Of a DNA stretch of 64,000 nt, positions 8,128-17,817 are shown in pieces. The stretch is from Desulfosporosinus orientis DSM 765 (GTDB taxonomy: Bacteria > Bacillota > Desulfitobacteriia > Desulfitobacteriales > Desulfitobacteriaceae): assembly GCF_000235605.1 (NCBI RefSeq), contig NC_016584.1, positions 1,290,001 to 1,354,000 on the forward strand, written 5' to 3'. Each line of letters begins with the position of its first letter. Positions within the stretch are counted from its first letter, which is position 1. The position numbers and the translations under genes are program-made. Below the pieces are notes generated by a model. It saw only the letters and a list, made by a program, of their open reading frames with translations, was not told the DNA's origin and ran no database searches.

Positions 8128-9246
8128 GTGAACAACAAGCTCTTCAGACATTCTATCCCTGATCCGGCTCCCATGGGATGCTACAGTCCCAAGGATGTGA
8201 TCTTTTTACTGAAAAGCCTTAACGGCTTGATTAAAGAAACTGACCTGAAAACTCGTGAGCAAAGGATCCAGTCCGGCGGTCATTATTCTGAAATGCTGCC
8301 TGTCGAATATGAACCTACTCAGGAATATTTGGATTTATTTCACCGGACCCTTGCCGAGAGTTCTCAAAAAGTCGCCCAAGCTGTTGGAATCGTAGCCGAG
8401 GAAATTTTAGAGAAGAACAGTTCCAAGATGGTGCTTGTCTCTTTGGCCCGGGCAGGGACTCCTATTGGAATCCTCATAAAACGTTACTTCCAGGAAAAGC
8501 ATAATTTGAATTTACCTCACTACAGCATTTCCATTATTCGAGGGCGGGGCATTGATGAAAATGCCTTGATCTATATTCTGCAAAACCATCCGGAGGCCAA
8601 AATCCAGTTTATTGATGGCTGGACGGGCAAAGGGGCCATAACTATGGTCTTGAGTCAAGCTTGTCGGGATTTTAAAGCTAAGTATGAGTATGAATTGGAC
8701 GATGATTTAGCGGTCCTTGCCGATCCAGGCCATTGTGTAAAAACATTTGGCACAAGAGAAGACTTTTTAATTCCAAGTGCGTGTTTGAATTCTACGGTAT
8801 CCGGCTTGGTAAGCCGTACCGTTTTTCGCAAAGATTTGATTGGAGACCAAGACTTTCACGGGGCTAGGTTTTATCAGGAACTTCTCCCTAATGAGGTATC
8901 CAACTTATTTGTTGATACTATTGCTAAGGAGTTTCAAATTCTTAATCCTAAAAGCAGAAAGGGTCAGGAACTTCCGGATAAAAGGGAGGTTACTTGGCAA
9001 GGTCTAAAATCGCTTACTAGAATTAAAGAACAGTATGGGATAAACGATATTAATTTTATTAAACCCGGTATCGGAGAAACTACCCGTGTCCTGTTAAGAC
9101 GTTTGCCGGACAGGGTGTTGGTGGACAGCATTGGCAACCCAAACCTGAAACATATTATGCTGTTGTGTGAGGATAAAGGAGTTCCCATTGAGGAATATCC
9201 CGATCTTACTTATTCCTGCTGCGGTATTGTCAAACAGGTATCATGA
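8128..9246 (+). CDS. StiP-like cysteine protease / Pelota-domain protein of Ter locus
   Basis: 372 residues, GTG start with AAGAGGTG 7 bases upstream. The N-terminus has CYSPKDVIFLLKSL, typical of the StiP domain (named for similarity to cysteine proteases), followed by LVSLARAGTPIGILIKRY and a conserved FIDGWTGKGAI region. The last 70 residues (from about INDINFIKPGIGETTRVLLRR) resemble a Pelota-type RNA-binding domain, ending with a CC pair (YSCCGIVK). It stands between the phosphoribosyltransferase and HAD genes and overlaps the latter by four bases (ATGA). Biochemical activity is unproven; the family name follows comparative genomics of stress operons. Confidence 0.8.
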   Translation: MNNKLFRHSIPDPAPMGCYSPKDVIFLLKSLNGLIKETDLKTREQRIQSGGHYSEMLPVEYEPTQEYLDLFHRTLAESSQKVAQAVGIVAEEILEKNSSKMVLVSLARAGTPIGILIKRYFQEKHNLNLPHYSISIIRGRGIDENALIYILQNHPEAKIQFIDGWTGKGAITMVLSQACRDFKAKYEYELDDDLAVLADPGHCVKTFGTREDFLIPSACLNSTVSGLVSRTVFRKDLIGDQDFHGARFYQELLPNEVSNLFVDTIAKEFQILNPKSRKGQELPDKREVTWQGLKSLTRIKEQYGINDINFIKPGIGETTRVLLRRLPDRVLVDSIGNPNLKHIMLLCEDKGVPIEEYPDLTYSCCGIVKQVS

Positions 9247-10067
9247 TGAAAAGATTGATTTTTGCCAGTGATCTCGATCAAACTCTGATTTATTCATACC
9301 GGTCCTTCATTAAAAACCATCCTGTTGGAGACTCCATAAGTCCTATTGAATGGTACGAAGATCGTTATATTTCTTATATAACTCAAGAATCCATTCGTAA
9401 ATTACAGAAGCTCTCCGGCGAATTGCTTTTCGTGCCGGTAACCACTCGAACGAAGCTCCAATATGAGCGCGTTGATTTTCTTAACCATGGTATTGCCTTT
9501 GACTATGCCATAACAAGCAATGGCGGCAAAATCTTTTATCGCGGCAGTGAAGATCAGGAATGGAGGCAGACGGTGTGGGAGGCAAGACGACATTGTCTGG
9601 AGGCTGAGGATTTAATCGCTAAGTTCGAAGAGCTTAGACATCCATCCTGGGTACACCCCGATTCAGGGAAAATGGCGGATGATTTGTTCTATTATTGTAT
9701 TATTGAACGTGAAAGAATTCCCCTGGCCGAGTTAGCAGCCTTTAAACTTTGGGCGAAGGATAATAACTGGGAGTTATCCATTCAAGGCAGAAAACTATAT
9801 TTAGTTCCCCAAAATGTCAGCAAAAAGGCGGCTGTTCAATATATCAAAGCAAAGGAAGGCATGGATTATGTCGCTGCTGCCGGAGATTCTTTGCTGGACT
9901 TAGATATGCTAAAAGATGCGGATTTCCCTGTTGCTCCTGCTCATGGAGAATTATATTCTCTAAATTTGCAGAATGCCGCTGGACTGGAGAGGATTCGCTT
10001 TACTCAGAAAAATGGAATCCGAGCTGGAGAAGAAATATTAGATTACGTAACAAGCTTAATATCATAA
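9243..10067 (+). CDS. HAD-superfamily hydrolase of Ter locus
   Basis: 274 residues with all HAD motifs: nucleophile DLDQT at residues 10-14 (IFASDLDQTLIY), motif II VPVTTRT, and GDSLLDLDML for motifs III/IV. The Cof-like cap lies between. The product is probably a cytoplasmic phosphatase acting on the sugar-phosphate or nucleotide made by the preceding enzymes. The ATG overlaps the StiP stop codon (ATGA), so it is the last gene of a four-gene coupled unit; the terD genes follow after 410 bases. Confidence 0.8.
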   Translation: MMKRLIFASDLDQTLIYSYRSFIKNHPVGDSISPIEWYEDRYISYITQESIRKLQKLSGELLFVPVTTRTKLQYERVDFLNHGIAFDYAITSNGGKIFYRGSEDQEWRQTVWEARRHCLEAEDLIAKFEELRHPSWVHPDSGKMADDLFYYCIIERERIPLAELAAFKLWAKDNNWELSIQGRKLYLVPQNVSKKAAVQYIKAKEGMDYVAAAGDSLLDLDMLKDADFPVAPAHGELYSLNLQNAAGLERIRFTQKNGIRAGEEILDYVTSLIS

Positions 10068-10477
10068 GACTTGGAATAAAACCATGGTCATTTGTACAAT
10101 ATATAATGGAAAACATTGGTTGATTAAGGAGAAGGAAAATTTTTTCATTAGCCTGCAGATGTGAAAGTTATGTGAAAAAAATACATTTTGGCTTTTTCTC
10201 CAAAGCTTTCCTGTGTTAAGATACAAGTACCTATAATTGTGTTATATATCATGTGAAAATAATGATGATAAATACCTTGTATATTTAGAAAACTTGGCTG
10301 GTGCCCAAAGACACTGTCTTTGCACGAATATGACTTCTTGCAGCCTTTCAGGCGCAGGCGGCCGCCATAGTTGCACTTATGCTTCAGACGAAGGCATTGT
10401 CTTCGCACATATTAGCTATCTTGCAGTATGCAACGAAAAGTTATACTTTCTGATTAGTACAAAAAGGGGGACTCGAA
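10068..10477. other. 410-base leader region with degenerate direct repeats before terD genes
   Basis: Contains open frames on both strands, none with a ribosome binding site or recognisable product. A TATAAT-like element lies near 10233 (ACCTATAATTG). Two related units of 38 bases, 10307-10344 and 10390-10427, each begin with a short palindrome (CAAAGACACTGTCTTTG and CGAAGGCATTGTCTTCG) and end CTTGCAG. Confidence 0.5.
10307..10427. repeat. two imperfect 38-bp direct repeats with internal palindromes
   Basis: Units at 10307-10344 and 10390-10427, 83 bases apart, share AxxTGTCTTxGCAC and the final CTTGCAG. Between them lies a GC-rich segment with GGCGGCCGCC. It may be a remnant of a dispersed repeat or a structured leader. 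Confidence 0.45.
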
Positions 10478-11092
10478 GTGGGTATTAATTTGCAAAAAGG
10501 GCAGAAGATTGATTTAACCAAAGGTAATCCTGGTTTAACAAAAATTTTGGTTGGTTTAGGTTGGGATGAAGCCTCAAAATCAAAATCCGGGGGTATTTTC
10601 GGAGGATTGTTTGGCGGAGGCGGGGGAAGTGCTCCCATTGACTGTGATGCCTCGGCAATTTTACTTGATGCCCAAGATAAGCTTACTGCCAAGGATCGCT
10701 TGGTCTACTTTGGCAATTTGCAAAGCGGAGACAAAAGCGTTAAGCACAGTGGGGATAATCTCACCGGTGCCGGTGATGGAGACGATGAACAAATTCATGT
10801 GGATTTAGGAAGTGTTCCCGGCAGTGTTCAAAAAATTGTTTTTGTTGTCAATATTTATGATTGCGTAAAACGCCGGCAAGACTTTGGTATGATTGCCAAT
10901 GCCTTTATCAGAGTTATTAATCCCGTCAATGGACAAGAGTTCTGCCGCTACAACTTGACGGAAAGTTACGCCGGTAAAACGAGCTTAGTGGTTGCCGAGG
11001 TTTATCGTCACAACAATGAATGGAAATTCGCTGCAATTGGTCAAGGAACCAATGATGCATCCTTGAGTGAACTCATCCGTCGCTATCAATAA
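10478..11092 (+). CDS. TerD-family protein with glycine-rich insertion
   Basis: 204 residues, GTG start with AAAAAGGGGG 7 bases upstream. It shares the TerD opening ([21 protein letters not shown]) and the [15 protein letters not shown] calcium-binding loop. Unlike its two neighbours, the segment after GLGWD is replaced by a serine/glycine-rich loop with [14 protein letters not shown] at about residues 38-51, and the usual FDLDAS becomes IDCDAS. TerD proteins are cytoplasmic or membrane-associated Ca2+-binding stress proteins. First of three tandem paralogues, 20 bases before the next. The variant loop suggests a changed binding surface rather than a broken gene. Confidence 0.85.
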   Translation: MGINLQKGQKIDLTKGNPGLTKILVGLGWDEASKSKSGGIFGGLFGGGGGSAPIDCDASAILLDAQDKLTAKDRLVYFGNLQSGDKSVKHSGDNLTGAGDGDDEQIHVDLGSVPGSVQKIVFVVNIYDCVKRRQDFGMIANAFIRVINPVNGQEFCRYNLTESYAGKTSLVVAEVYRHNNEWKFAAIGQGTNDASLSELIRRYQ

Positions 11093-11112
11093 ATTTAAAG
11101 GGGGATCTTACC

Positions 11113-11691
11113 ATGGCAATTAGTTTACAAAAAGGTCAAAAAGTCGATCTTACCAAATCAAATCCGGGGCTTACTAAACTCATTGTTGGTCTGGGTTGGG
11201 ATGTCAACAAGTATGATGGCGGGAAAGATTTTGATTTAGACTCTTCAGTTTTCATGCTTAATTCTGAGGGGAAAGTAACGGATGAAAAAAACTTTGTCTT
11301 CTTTAATAATCCCAAGAGTCCTGACGGATCAGTTATTCATACTGGGGATAATCGTACCGGAGCCGGTGAAGGGGATGACGAACAAATTAAAGTTGACCTG
11401 GCACTGGTTTCCAGCAATGTTTCCAAAATCACCTTCACAATAACCATTCATGAGGCTCAAGAACGCAATCAGAACTTTGGTCAAGTTTCTAACTCCTATG
11501 TTCGCGTTGTTAACGAAGCTTCAGGGGAAGAATTGATTCGCTACGATCTCGGTGAGGATTTCTCTATTGAGACGGCTATTGTTGTAGGAGAACTCTATCG
11601 CAATAATAATGAATGGAAGTTTAACGCCATCGGCAGCGGTTACCAAAACGGCTTAGCCGGTCTTTGCAGAGATTTTGGCCTAGACGTATAA
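11113..11691 (+). CDS. TerD-family calcium-binding stress protein
   Basis: 192 residues, the usual TerD length. It has the standard N-terminus [18 protein letters not shown], the acidic motif [10 protein letters not shown] and the [19 protein letters not shown] calcium site, ending in a typical [10 protein letters not shown]...GL segment. GGGGG lies just upstream of the ATG. It belongs to the tandem TerD set that accompanies the putative metabolite-synthesis genes upstream; such proteins protect against tellurite, phage or redox stress in other bacteria, but the trigger here is unknown. Confidence 0.9.
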   Translation: MAISLQKGQKVDLTKSNPGLTKLIVGLGWDVNKYDGGKDFDLDSSVFMLNSEGKVTDEKNFVFFNNPKSPDGSVIHTGDNRTGAGEGDDEQIKVDLALVSSNVSKITFTITIHEAQERNQNFGQVSNSYVRVVNEASGEELIRYDLGEDFSIETAIVVGELYRNNNEWKFNAIGSGYQNGLAGLCRDFGLDV

Positions 11692-11803
11692 TAACAGAGG
11701 TCAGAACTCAGAAACCAGGGATCAGATGAAGTATTCATAGTGTTTTGCTTCTGGCTTATTATAGCTGCGATCTATACTTAATAAGAATAAGGTGGTGTTC
11801 GAA

Positions 11804-12385
11804 GTGGGTATTAGCCTGCAAAAAGGACAAAAGATTGACTTAACCAAAGGGAACCCTGGTTTAACCAAGATTATCGTCGGATTAGGCTGGGATACCAACA
11901 AATATTCTGGCGGATCAGATTTTGACTTAGATGCCTCAGTGTTCTTACTCGATAAAAACGGCAGGGCCGGGGGGATTGAAGACTTTATTTATTACAATAA
12001 CCTTGTCGGCGGCAATGGAGCGGTTACCCATACGGGAGATAACCTAACCGGAGCAGGCGATGGGGATGACGAACAAATTATCGTGGATTTAGCCCAGATA
12101 CCTGCCCATGTTGAAAAGCTTGCCTTTACCGTAACTATTCATGAAGCAGTACAAAGATCCCAGAACTTTGGACAAGTATCCAATTCCTTTGTTCGAGTTG
12201 TCAATGAAACCAACGGACAAGAAGTTTTGCGCTATGATTTAGGCGAAGATTTCTCCGTTGAGACAGCTTTGGTTGTCTGCGAGTTATATCGTCACCAAGG
12301 AGAATGGAAGTTCAATGCCGTAGGCAGTGGTTTCTCTGGTGGATTAGCTGCTCTTTGCGGAAATTACGGGTTACAAGTTGACTAA
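11804..12385 (+). CDS. TerD-family calcium-binding stress protein
   Basis: 193 residues from GTG 11804, chosen because AAGGTGG lies 8 bases upstream and the N-terminus then matches the paralogues ([19 protein letters not shown]). Carries [11 protein letters not shown] and [15 protein letters not shown]. It is separated from the second terD by 112 bases with no clear promoter, and ends before a hairpin terminator, so it closes the Ter locus. Confidence 0.9.
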   Translation: MGISLQKGQKIDLTKGNPGLTKIIVGLGWDTNKYSGGSDFDLDASVFLLDKNGRAGGIEDFIYYNNLVGGNGAVTHTGDNLTGAGDGDDEQIIVDLAQIPAHVEKLAFTVTIHEAVQRSQNFGQVSNSFVRVVNETNGQEVLRYDLGEDFSVETALVVCELYRHQGEWKFNAVGSGFSGGLAALCGNYGLQVD

Positions 12386-12433
12386 ATCCATGGATGTGTT
12401 GCTTTCTGACAAATAACATAAATTAGGATTGAA

Positions 12434-12461
12434 ATAGCAGATTTTAATCTGCTATTTTTTG
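12434..12461 (+). terminator. terminator of terD genes
   Basis: ATAGCAGA (12434-12442 region) pairs with TCTGCTAT (12448-12455), followed by a run of T. Confidence 0.85.
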
Positions 12462-12663
12462 TTTGTATGAGATCCCTATGTTTGTGTTAATATCCTAGGA
12501 AATTAGTTTGCTAATGTACAATTTTGACAAAATAGAATGGATTTGGGGCAACTAAGGCTGTTTTTGAAGATTGATATTTAAGAATTTGTTGCATATGATT
12601 AATTCTGCGTTTATCTGAATAATTATTCTCTAAGTTGCTTTAAATTTGGAAGGGAGGATAGAA

Positions 12664-14718
12664 ATGCCGGTTTTTGATGAGTTGTTATTTCAAGTTATGT
12701 TAGGATCACTGATATTTGGGGCCCTGCTATCTTTTGCTTTACAACGGAAATCCCGCTTAAGCATTTTGGTGGGATTTTCATTTGCCAACATTGCAAGTCT
12801 CTCCGGATTGCTTTTAGGTCCGATACTCTTGCTATCTAAACGCTCCTTAGAAATGGCCTTGCCCTGGACAATACTAGGGACTAATCTTAATCTTCAGTTC
12901 AGAATCGATTCTTTATCAGCATTTTTTATTACAGTTTTCTCGGTCCTCAGTCTTTCTGTCTCAATTTTTTCCTATGGCTATACCAGCGGCTACATTGGTA
13001 AAAAAAATTTAGGAGTTCTAGGGCTGTTCTATAATCTTTTTATTTTCTCGATGTTAGCTCTGGTTTCCAGCGGCAATATATTTATGTTCCTATTTTTCTG
13101 GGAGATAATGTCGATGGTATCCTATTTTCTTGTGGTATTTGAACATCAGGATTCTCGGGTACGCAGCGCAGGTTTTATTTATATCGTAATGACCCATATC
13201 GGCACTGCTTTTATTATCATTGCTTTTTTACTCCTATATAAAGAAACGGGGAGTTATAGTTTTGGGCAATACTCTTCTTTAGCAAAAGATCTATCACCAA
13301 GTATTAAAAACCTAATATTTATTTTAGTCACGATTGGGTTTGGGACTAAGGCTGGAATCATACCCTTACATATATGGTTACCTAAGGCTCATCCTGCTGC
13401 GCCTAGCAATGTTTCGGCCATAATGTCCGGAGTAATGCTGAAAACGGCCATATATGGATTTATAAGAATTGCCTTCGGAATATTAGGTGTTGGTCCGGTA
13501 TGGTGGGGGGGGTTAATCCTTGTTATTGGGGCTGTCTCAGCATTGTTAGGTGTTATGTATGCCTTAATGGAACACGATATCAAACGTTTACTGGCTTATC
13601 ATAGTGTTGAGAATATTGGCATAATTCTCATGGGCATTGGTGCTGCACTTATTCTTTTGGGTTATGGCTACAATGATCTTGCTCTGATAGGCCTAACAGC
13701 GGGATTATTTCACACCTTGAATCATGCTGTTTTTAAAGGATTACTTTTCTTGGGAGCAGGGGCAGTTCATCATGCGACACATACCAGAAACATCGAGGAG
13801 ATGGGAGGACTATTAAAAAGAATGCCCTGGACGGGATTCTTTTTTCTAATTGGCTCAATTTCTATTTCGGCTATCCCGCCTTTCAATGGGTTTGCTAGTG
13901 AGTGGTTAACTTATCAAGCTCTATTAGCGTTGGGTTCTGCAAAACTTGGTGTAACCATGAATATCATGGGACCAGTATTTGCAGCTTCCCTGGCCTTAAC
14001 CGGGGCTTTGGCCGCCGCCTGCTTTGTTAAAGCCTTTGGAACCATGTTTCTTGCCCTGCCGCGCAGCAGTGCGGCAGAAAAAGCAAAGGAAGCACCAAAG
14101 ACAATGCTGGTGGGTATGGGATTATTGGTTATATGTTGTTTAATCTTTGGTGTTATCCCTTTTATAGCCATAGATTTACTAAGCCCTGTTACTGCCGGTC
14201 TCATAGGGGTTGAAACGACCCCGCTTCTAGGCGGTTATCGCTGGCTGAATCTTACTCCAATCATTGGACAGAAAGTGGATGTTGCTGTTGCTTCAGTGTC
14301 TCCGCTGATGGTTCTGGCAGTTTTAGGGTTCAGTGTTTTTTTGATTTCAATATTTGTTAAAAAATATGGCAAGTATGGCGAAGTCCATGTTGATGAAACC
14401 TGGAACTGTGGAGTAACTCAAACCTCAAAAATGGAATACACGGCTACTTCCTTCTCAAAGCCTATTCGAATTATGTTCCGAGCTATATTTCAGCCGTCGA
14501 GAAAAATCAAGAAAGAGTATGTTCTAAAACCCTATTTTACAAGTCATATTGTTTATGAAGGGGATATAAAACCTTTCTTTGAAGATAATCTTTACAGGCC
14601 CCTGCACAAGGTTTTTATTATGTTAGCGGATAGAATCACCGTATTACAGTCGGGCAGCATTCAACTTTATTTAGGTTATATCTTTGTAACATTAGTTGTT
14701 TTGCTGATTTTTGCGTGA
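12664..14718 (+). CDS. hyfB: hydrogenase-4 membrane subunit B (HyfB-like antiporter subunit)
   Basis: 684 residues from ATG 12664, with GGGAGG 6 bases upstream (a TTG 18 bases earlier lacks such a site). About 16 membrane segments; the proton-translocating core shows FGTKAGIIPLHIWLPKAHPAAPSNVSAIMSG, the signature shared by NuoL/M/N and HyfB. The extended C-terminus with DETWNCGVTQT and a final membrane helix is typical of HyfB rather than NuoL. It forms part of the proton (or sodium) pump of the membrane-bound [NiFe]-hydrogenase encoded by the following five genes, and overlaps the next reading frame closely. Confidence 0.9.
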   Translation: MPVFDELLFQVMLGSLIFGALLSFALQRKSRLSILVGFSFANIASLSGLLLGPILLLSKRSLEMALPWTILGTNLNLQFRIDSLSAFFITVFSVLSLSVSIFSYGYTSGYIGKKNLGVLGLFYNLFIFSMLALVSSGNIFMFLFFWEIMSMVSYFLVVFEHQDSRVRSAGFIYIVMTHIGTAFIIIAFLLLYKETGSYSFGQYSSLAKDLSPSIKNLIFILVTIGFGTKAGIIPLHIWLPKAHPAAPSNVSAIMSGVMLKTAIYGFIRIAFGILGVGPVWWGGLILVIGAVSALLGVMYALMEHDIKRLLAYHSVENIGIILMGIGAALILLGYGYNDLALIGLTAGLFHTLNHAVFKGLLFLGAGAVHHATHTRNIEEMGGLLKRMPWTGFFFLIGSISISAIPPFNGFASEWLTYQALLALGSAKLGVTMNIMGPVFAASLALTGALAAACFVKAFGTMFLALPRSSAAEKAKEAPKTMLVGMGLLVICCLIFGVIPFIAIDLLSPVTAGLIGVETTPLLGGYRWLNLTPIIGQKVDVAVASVSPLMVLAVLGFSVFLISIFVKKYGKYGEVHVDETWNCGVTQTSKMEYTATSFSKPIRIMFRAIFQPSRKIKKEYVLKPYFTSHIVYEGDIKPFFEDNLYRPLHKVFIMLADRITVLQSGSIQLYLGYIFVTLVVLLIFA

Positions 14719-14732
14719 ACGGAGGGGACTTT

Positions 14733-15683
14733 ATGTTTCAAGAAGCAGCTATTGGAGCTTATCAAATGCTCTTAATTGTGTTATTAGCTCCGCTGATCAC
14801 AGGAATAATCAAGAAAACGAAGGCTTTTTTCCAAACAAGAAAGGGACCGGGCATTCTTCAACCATATTATGACCTATATAAATATATGCAAAAACAATCC
14901 GTTGTCTCCCAACATGCATCATGGATTTTTAAAGTAACACCTTTTATCTATCTTTCTTCGATGTTAGCAGTATCTGCAGTAATACCAGCCATTTCAACAA
15001 ATAGTTTATTGATGTTTACTGGGGATCTTATTCTTGTGGTTTATCTTTTTGCCCTTGCTCGGTTTTTCTTAGCCCTAGCAGGATTAGATGCAGGGAGCGC
15101 TTTTGGCGGAATGGGCAGCAGCAGGGAAATGGCTGTATCAGCGATCGCAGAACCTGCGTTAATGCTGCCCCTCTTTACGATGGCGGTTTCTGCGGGAACG
15201 ACAAATCTTTCAGGCATTGTACAAAGTGTTATTCATGGAGGTGAGGGGACCTTGACTCTCGCCCATTTGATGTCTTTTGTGGCCTTATTTGTAGTGGCTA
15301 TAGCTGAAACGGGACGAATTCCCGTCGATAATCCGGATACCCATTTAGAGCTAACCATGATTCACGAAGGAATGCTGTTAGAATACTCAGGAAAGAATTT
15401 GGCACTGTTCTCTGTGGCTGTATCTATAAAACAAGTGCTGATTTTCACCCTTTTGGCAAATCTCTTTTTTCCCTGGGGAATAGCCCCTGTTTCGGCGGGT
15501 GTAAGTGAGTTGGTTTTAAGTACCCTAATGTTAGTTCTAAAATTAATTGTATTAGGGGTTATCATGGCTGTCGTGGAAACCTCCTTTGCCAAAACCAGGT
15601 TATTTAAGGTGCCGGATTTGCTTTTAGGATCATTTTTAATTGGTTTAATAGGACTTGTTTCTAAGTTTGTGTTCAGGGGGTAA
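14733..15683 (+). CDS. hyfC: hydrogenase-4 membrane subunit C (NuoH-like)
   Basis: 316 residues from ATG 14733, with GGAGGGG just upstream. Polytopic NuoH/HyfC family; conserved segments are KKTKAFFQTRKGPGILQPYYDL and the loop VAIAETGRIPVDNPDTHLELTMIHEGM, which contacts the catalytic arm in complex I-like enzymes. It anchors the soluble hydrogenase module to the membrane. It follows hyfB by 14 bases and precedes hyfE by 6 bases. Confidence 0.92.
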   Translation: MFQEAAIGAYQMLLIVLLAPLITGIIKKTKAFFQTRKGPGILQPYYDLYKYMQKQSVVSQHASWIFKVTPFIYLSSMLAVSAVIPAISTNSLLMFTGDLILVVYLFALARFFLALAGLDAGSAFGGMGSSREMAVSAIAEPALMLPLFTMAVSAGTTNLSGIVQSVIHGGEGTLTLAHLMSFVALFVVAIAETGRIPVDNPDTHLELTMIHEGMLLEYSGKNLALFSVAVSIKQVLIFTLLANLFFPWGIAPVSAGVSELVLSTLMLVLKLIVLGVIMAVVETSFAKTRLFKVPDLLLGSFLIGLIGLVSKFVFRG

Positions 15684-15689
15684 TTTAGG

Positions 15690-16349
15690 ATGGGGATGCA
15701 AAGTTATCAGAGCCTAGTGAATTTCTTAATAACCCTGATTTTAGGGACGGTATTTTTAATGATTGTGGTTAGCCGTTTTAATTCAGTTATTATGGCTGTT
15801 GTATTGCAGGGCCTATTTCTTGTTGCTTTATGTACCGTGCTTGGTTGGGCGACTGGAATTCGAGAAATGTATATTGCTGCGTTGTTAACTCTAGTTGTTA
15901 AAGCGGGGATCATTCCTTATGTTTTAAATAAGGCTGTTAATAGAGTGTCAACAAACAGAGAGGTTGAAGCCTTTCTAAATATGAAAATGACCTTGATGTT
16001 GGATGTGTGTTTGATTTTTATATCCTATTTGGCAACTGGACAAGTCATTGGAGAAGGTTCAGGTCTTATTCATGAAGCACTGCCTGCAGCTATCTCATTA
16101 ATGCTCATTGGTTTATTCCTCATGATTAATCGCAAATTTCCTATTATGCAAGTCGTAGGGTTAGTGGTCATGGAAAATGGGATTTTTTTGGCTGGGTTAG
16201 GTACAACGAATGGTATGCCATTAGTAATCGAGCTGGGAATATTTATGGATATCCTGGTAGGAGTTTTGATAATGGGAGTATTAGTGTTCCGAATTAATCA
16301 GAGCTTTGACACGGTTGACACAAGAAATTTAAGAAATTTACGGGGATGA
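15690..16349 (+). CDS. hyfE: hydrogenase-4 membrane subunit E (NuoK-like)
   Basis: 219 residues with about six hydrophobic segments. The pattern VVMENGIFLAGLGTTNGMPLVIELGIFMDILVGVL, with membrane-embedded glutamates, is typical of HyfE, whose C-terminal part corresponds to NuoK. AGGGGG precedes the ATG with a 9-base spacer. Position between hyfC and hyfF as in Hyf operons. No hyfD gene is present between them. Confidence 0.9.
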   Translation: MGMQSYQSLVNFLITLILGTVFLMIVVSRFNSVIMAVVLQGLFLVALCTVLGWATGIREMYIAALLTLVVKAGIIPYVLNKAVNRVSTNREVEAFLNMKMTLMLDVCLIFISYLATGQVIGEGSGLIHEALPAAISLMLIGLFLMINRKFPIMQVVGLVVMENGIFLAGLGTTNGMPLVIELGIFMDILVGVLIMGVLVFRINQSFDTVDTRNLRNLRG

Positions 16350-16353
16350 TTAT

Positions 16354-17817
16354 ATGCCGTTAATTTTACTTGCTCTGCCAATAGTAATAGCGCTGTTAAG
16401 CTTGATGGTTTCAGGCCGAAGAATGTTAGGGACCATTAGTGTGGGAGGATCAGCAGCGATCCTCATTACAGTCCTGCTTATAGCACGACAAGTCTTCAAG
16501 GGCTCTAATGTAGTTTGGGGACAGTTTATTTTTATTGATCCACTGTCTGCTTTAATCCTTAGCCTTGTCGGCATCATTGGGCTACTGGCTGCATTATATT
16601 CGATAGGTTATCTTTCCCATGATATTAGAGAGGAAGAGGTTTTAGAGAGCCGTTTAAATTGGTATTATTTCTGGTTTTATATCTTTATGTTCACTATGCT
16701 TCTTGTACTGGTTTCCGCAAATATGGGCATTATGTGGGTTGCAGTAGAGGGTACGACTCTTGCTACGGCTTTACTGGTTGGCTTCTATAACAAAACTACT
16801 TCTTTAGAAGCTGCCTGGAAATATATTATCATCTGTACCGTTGGAATTGTTTTTGCTTTGCTTGGTACAGTTCTTTTGCACTATGCTGCCGTTTCTGTTA
16901 CCGGTGAAAATGGTTCTTTAGATTGGCAGACTTTGAGAAGAGTTGCAGATCAGCTTGATCCCATGTTGATTAAGCTTGCTTTTATTTTTGCCTTAGTCGG
17001 GTATGGTACAAAAGTAGGACTGGCGCCTATGCATACTTGGCTGCCAGACGCTCATAGCCAGGCTCCTTCTCCCATTAGCGCCATGCTTTCAGGAGTATTA
17101 CTGAATTGTGCCTTTTATAGCATCATTCGGTTTCACTTGGTAGTGGCCGAATCCTTGGGACCTCAGTTCTCAGATAATCTAATTTTAATTTTTGGTGTTT
17201 TGTCCATTGCAGTTGCTTTGCCATTCATTCTTGTTCAGCGTGACATTAAGAGGCTGCTGGCGTATTCAAGTATAGAGCACATGGGGATTATAGCTGCCGC
17301 AGTGGGCTTAGGTACTAAATTTGCTTTGTATGGAGCTTTCCTGCATATGATCAATCATGCTCTGGCGAAATCCTCGCTCTTTTTCATTGTCGGCAGTGTG
17401 ACTCAACATTATCGGACGAAAAGAATCAATAGGATTAAAGGATTATTTAAAACCATGCCTATAACTTGTACGGCTTTATTGATCTCGGGATTAGCAATCG
17501 CAGGAGCGCCGCCGTTTAGTATCTTCACAAGCGAATTTCTAATTCTTAGTTCAGGTTTTTCTCAGGGAAGCTTTCTTGCCTCAAGTCTGATCCTCATCTT
17601 GATCACCTTAATTTTTACAGGTGTTATATATGCTATGAGCAAGATTGCTTTGGGAACTCCGCCAAGCCGTGTTAAGTCAGGAGAACACTGGAATTTTAGC
17701 ATAACGATTATTTTCATCTCATTGATACCTGTTGTAATTATGGGTGTCTATATTCCAGATTTCATACAAAACATTCTTCAGCAAGTAACCACCGTGTTAA
17801 TAGGAGGAAGTCGTTAA
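16354..17817 (+). CDS. hyfF: hydrogenase-4 membrane subunit F (NuoM/N-like antiporter subunit)
   Basis: 487 residues, about 14 membrane segments. The Mrp/Nuo antiporter core is seen in FALVGYGTKVGLAPMHTWLPDAHSQAPSPISAMLSG and a conserved lysine-bearing helix RDIKRLLAYSSIEHMGI. It is the second proton-pumping subunit of this operon after HyfB. Start ATG 16354; the stop codon overlaps the start of hyfG (TAATG), a sign of coupled translation. Confidence 0.92.
   Translation: MPLILLALPIVIALLSLMVSGRRMLGTISVGGSAAILITVLLIARQVFKGSNVVWGQFIFIDPLSALILSLVGIIGLLAALYSIGYLSHDIREEEVLESRLNWYYFWFYIFMFTMLLVLVSANMGIMWVAVEGTTLATALLVGFYNKTTSLEAAWKYIIICTVGIVFALLGTVLLHYAAVSVTGENGSLDWQTLRRVADQLDPMLIKLAFIFALVGYGTKVGLAPMHTWLPDAHSQAPSPISAMLSGVLLNCAFYSIIRFHLVVAESLGPQFSDNLILIFGVLSIAVALPFILVQRDIKRLLAYSSIEHMGIIAAAVGLGTKFALYGAFLHMINHALAKSSLFFIVGSVTQHYRTKRINRIKGLFKTMPITCTALLISGLAIAGAPPFSIFTSEFLILSSGFSQGSFLASSLILILITLIFTGVIYAMSKIALGTPPSRVKSGEHWNFSITIIFISLIPVVIMGVYIPDFIQNILQQVTTVLIGGSR

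Noticed and set aside
10148-10488. Open frames of 83-86 codons on both strands in the terD leader
   Set aside because: No ribosome binding site, cysteine- and histidine-rich improbable composition, and they coincide with the repeat units.
12548-12570. Possible sigma-54 promoter before the hydrogenase operon
   Set aside because: GG and GC have the right distance but the flanking bases (TTTGGGG and AGGCT) do not fit TTGGCA and TTGCA.
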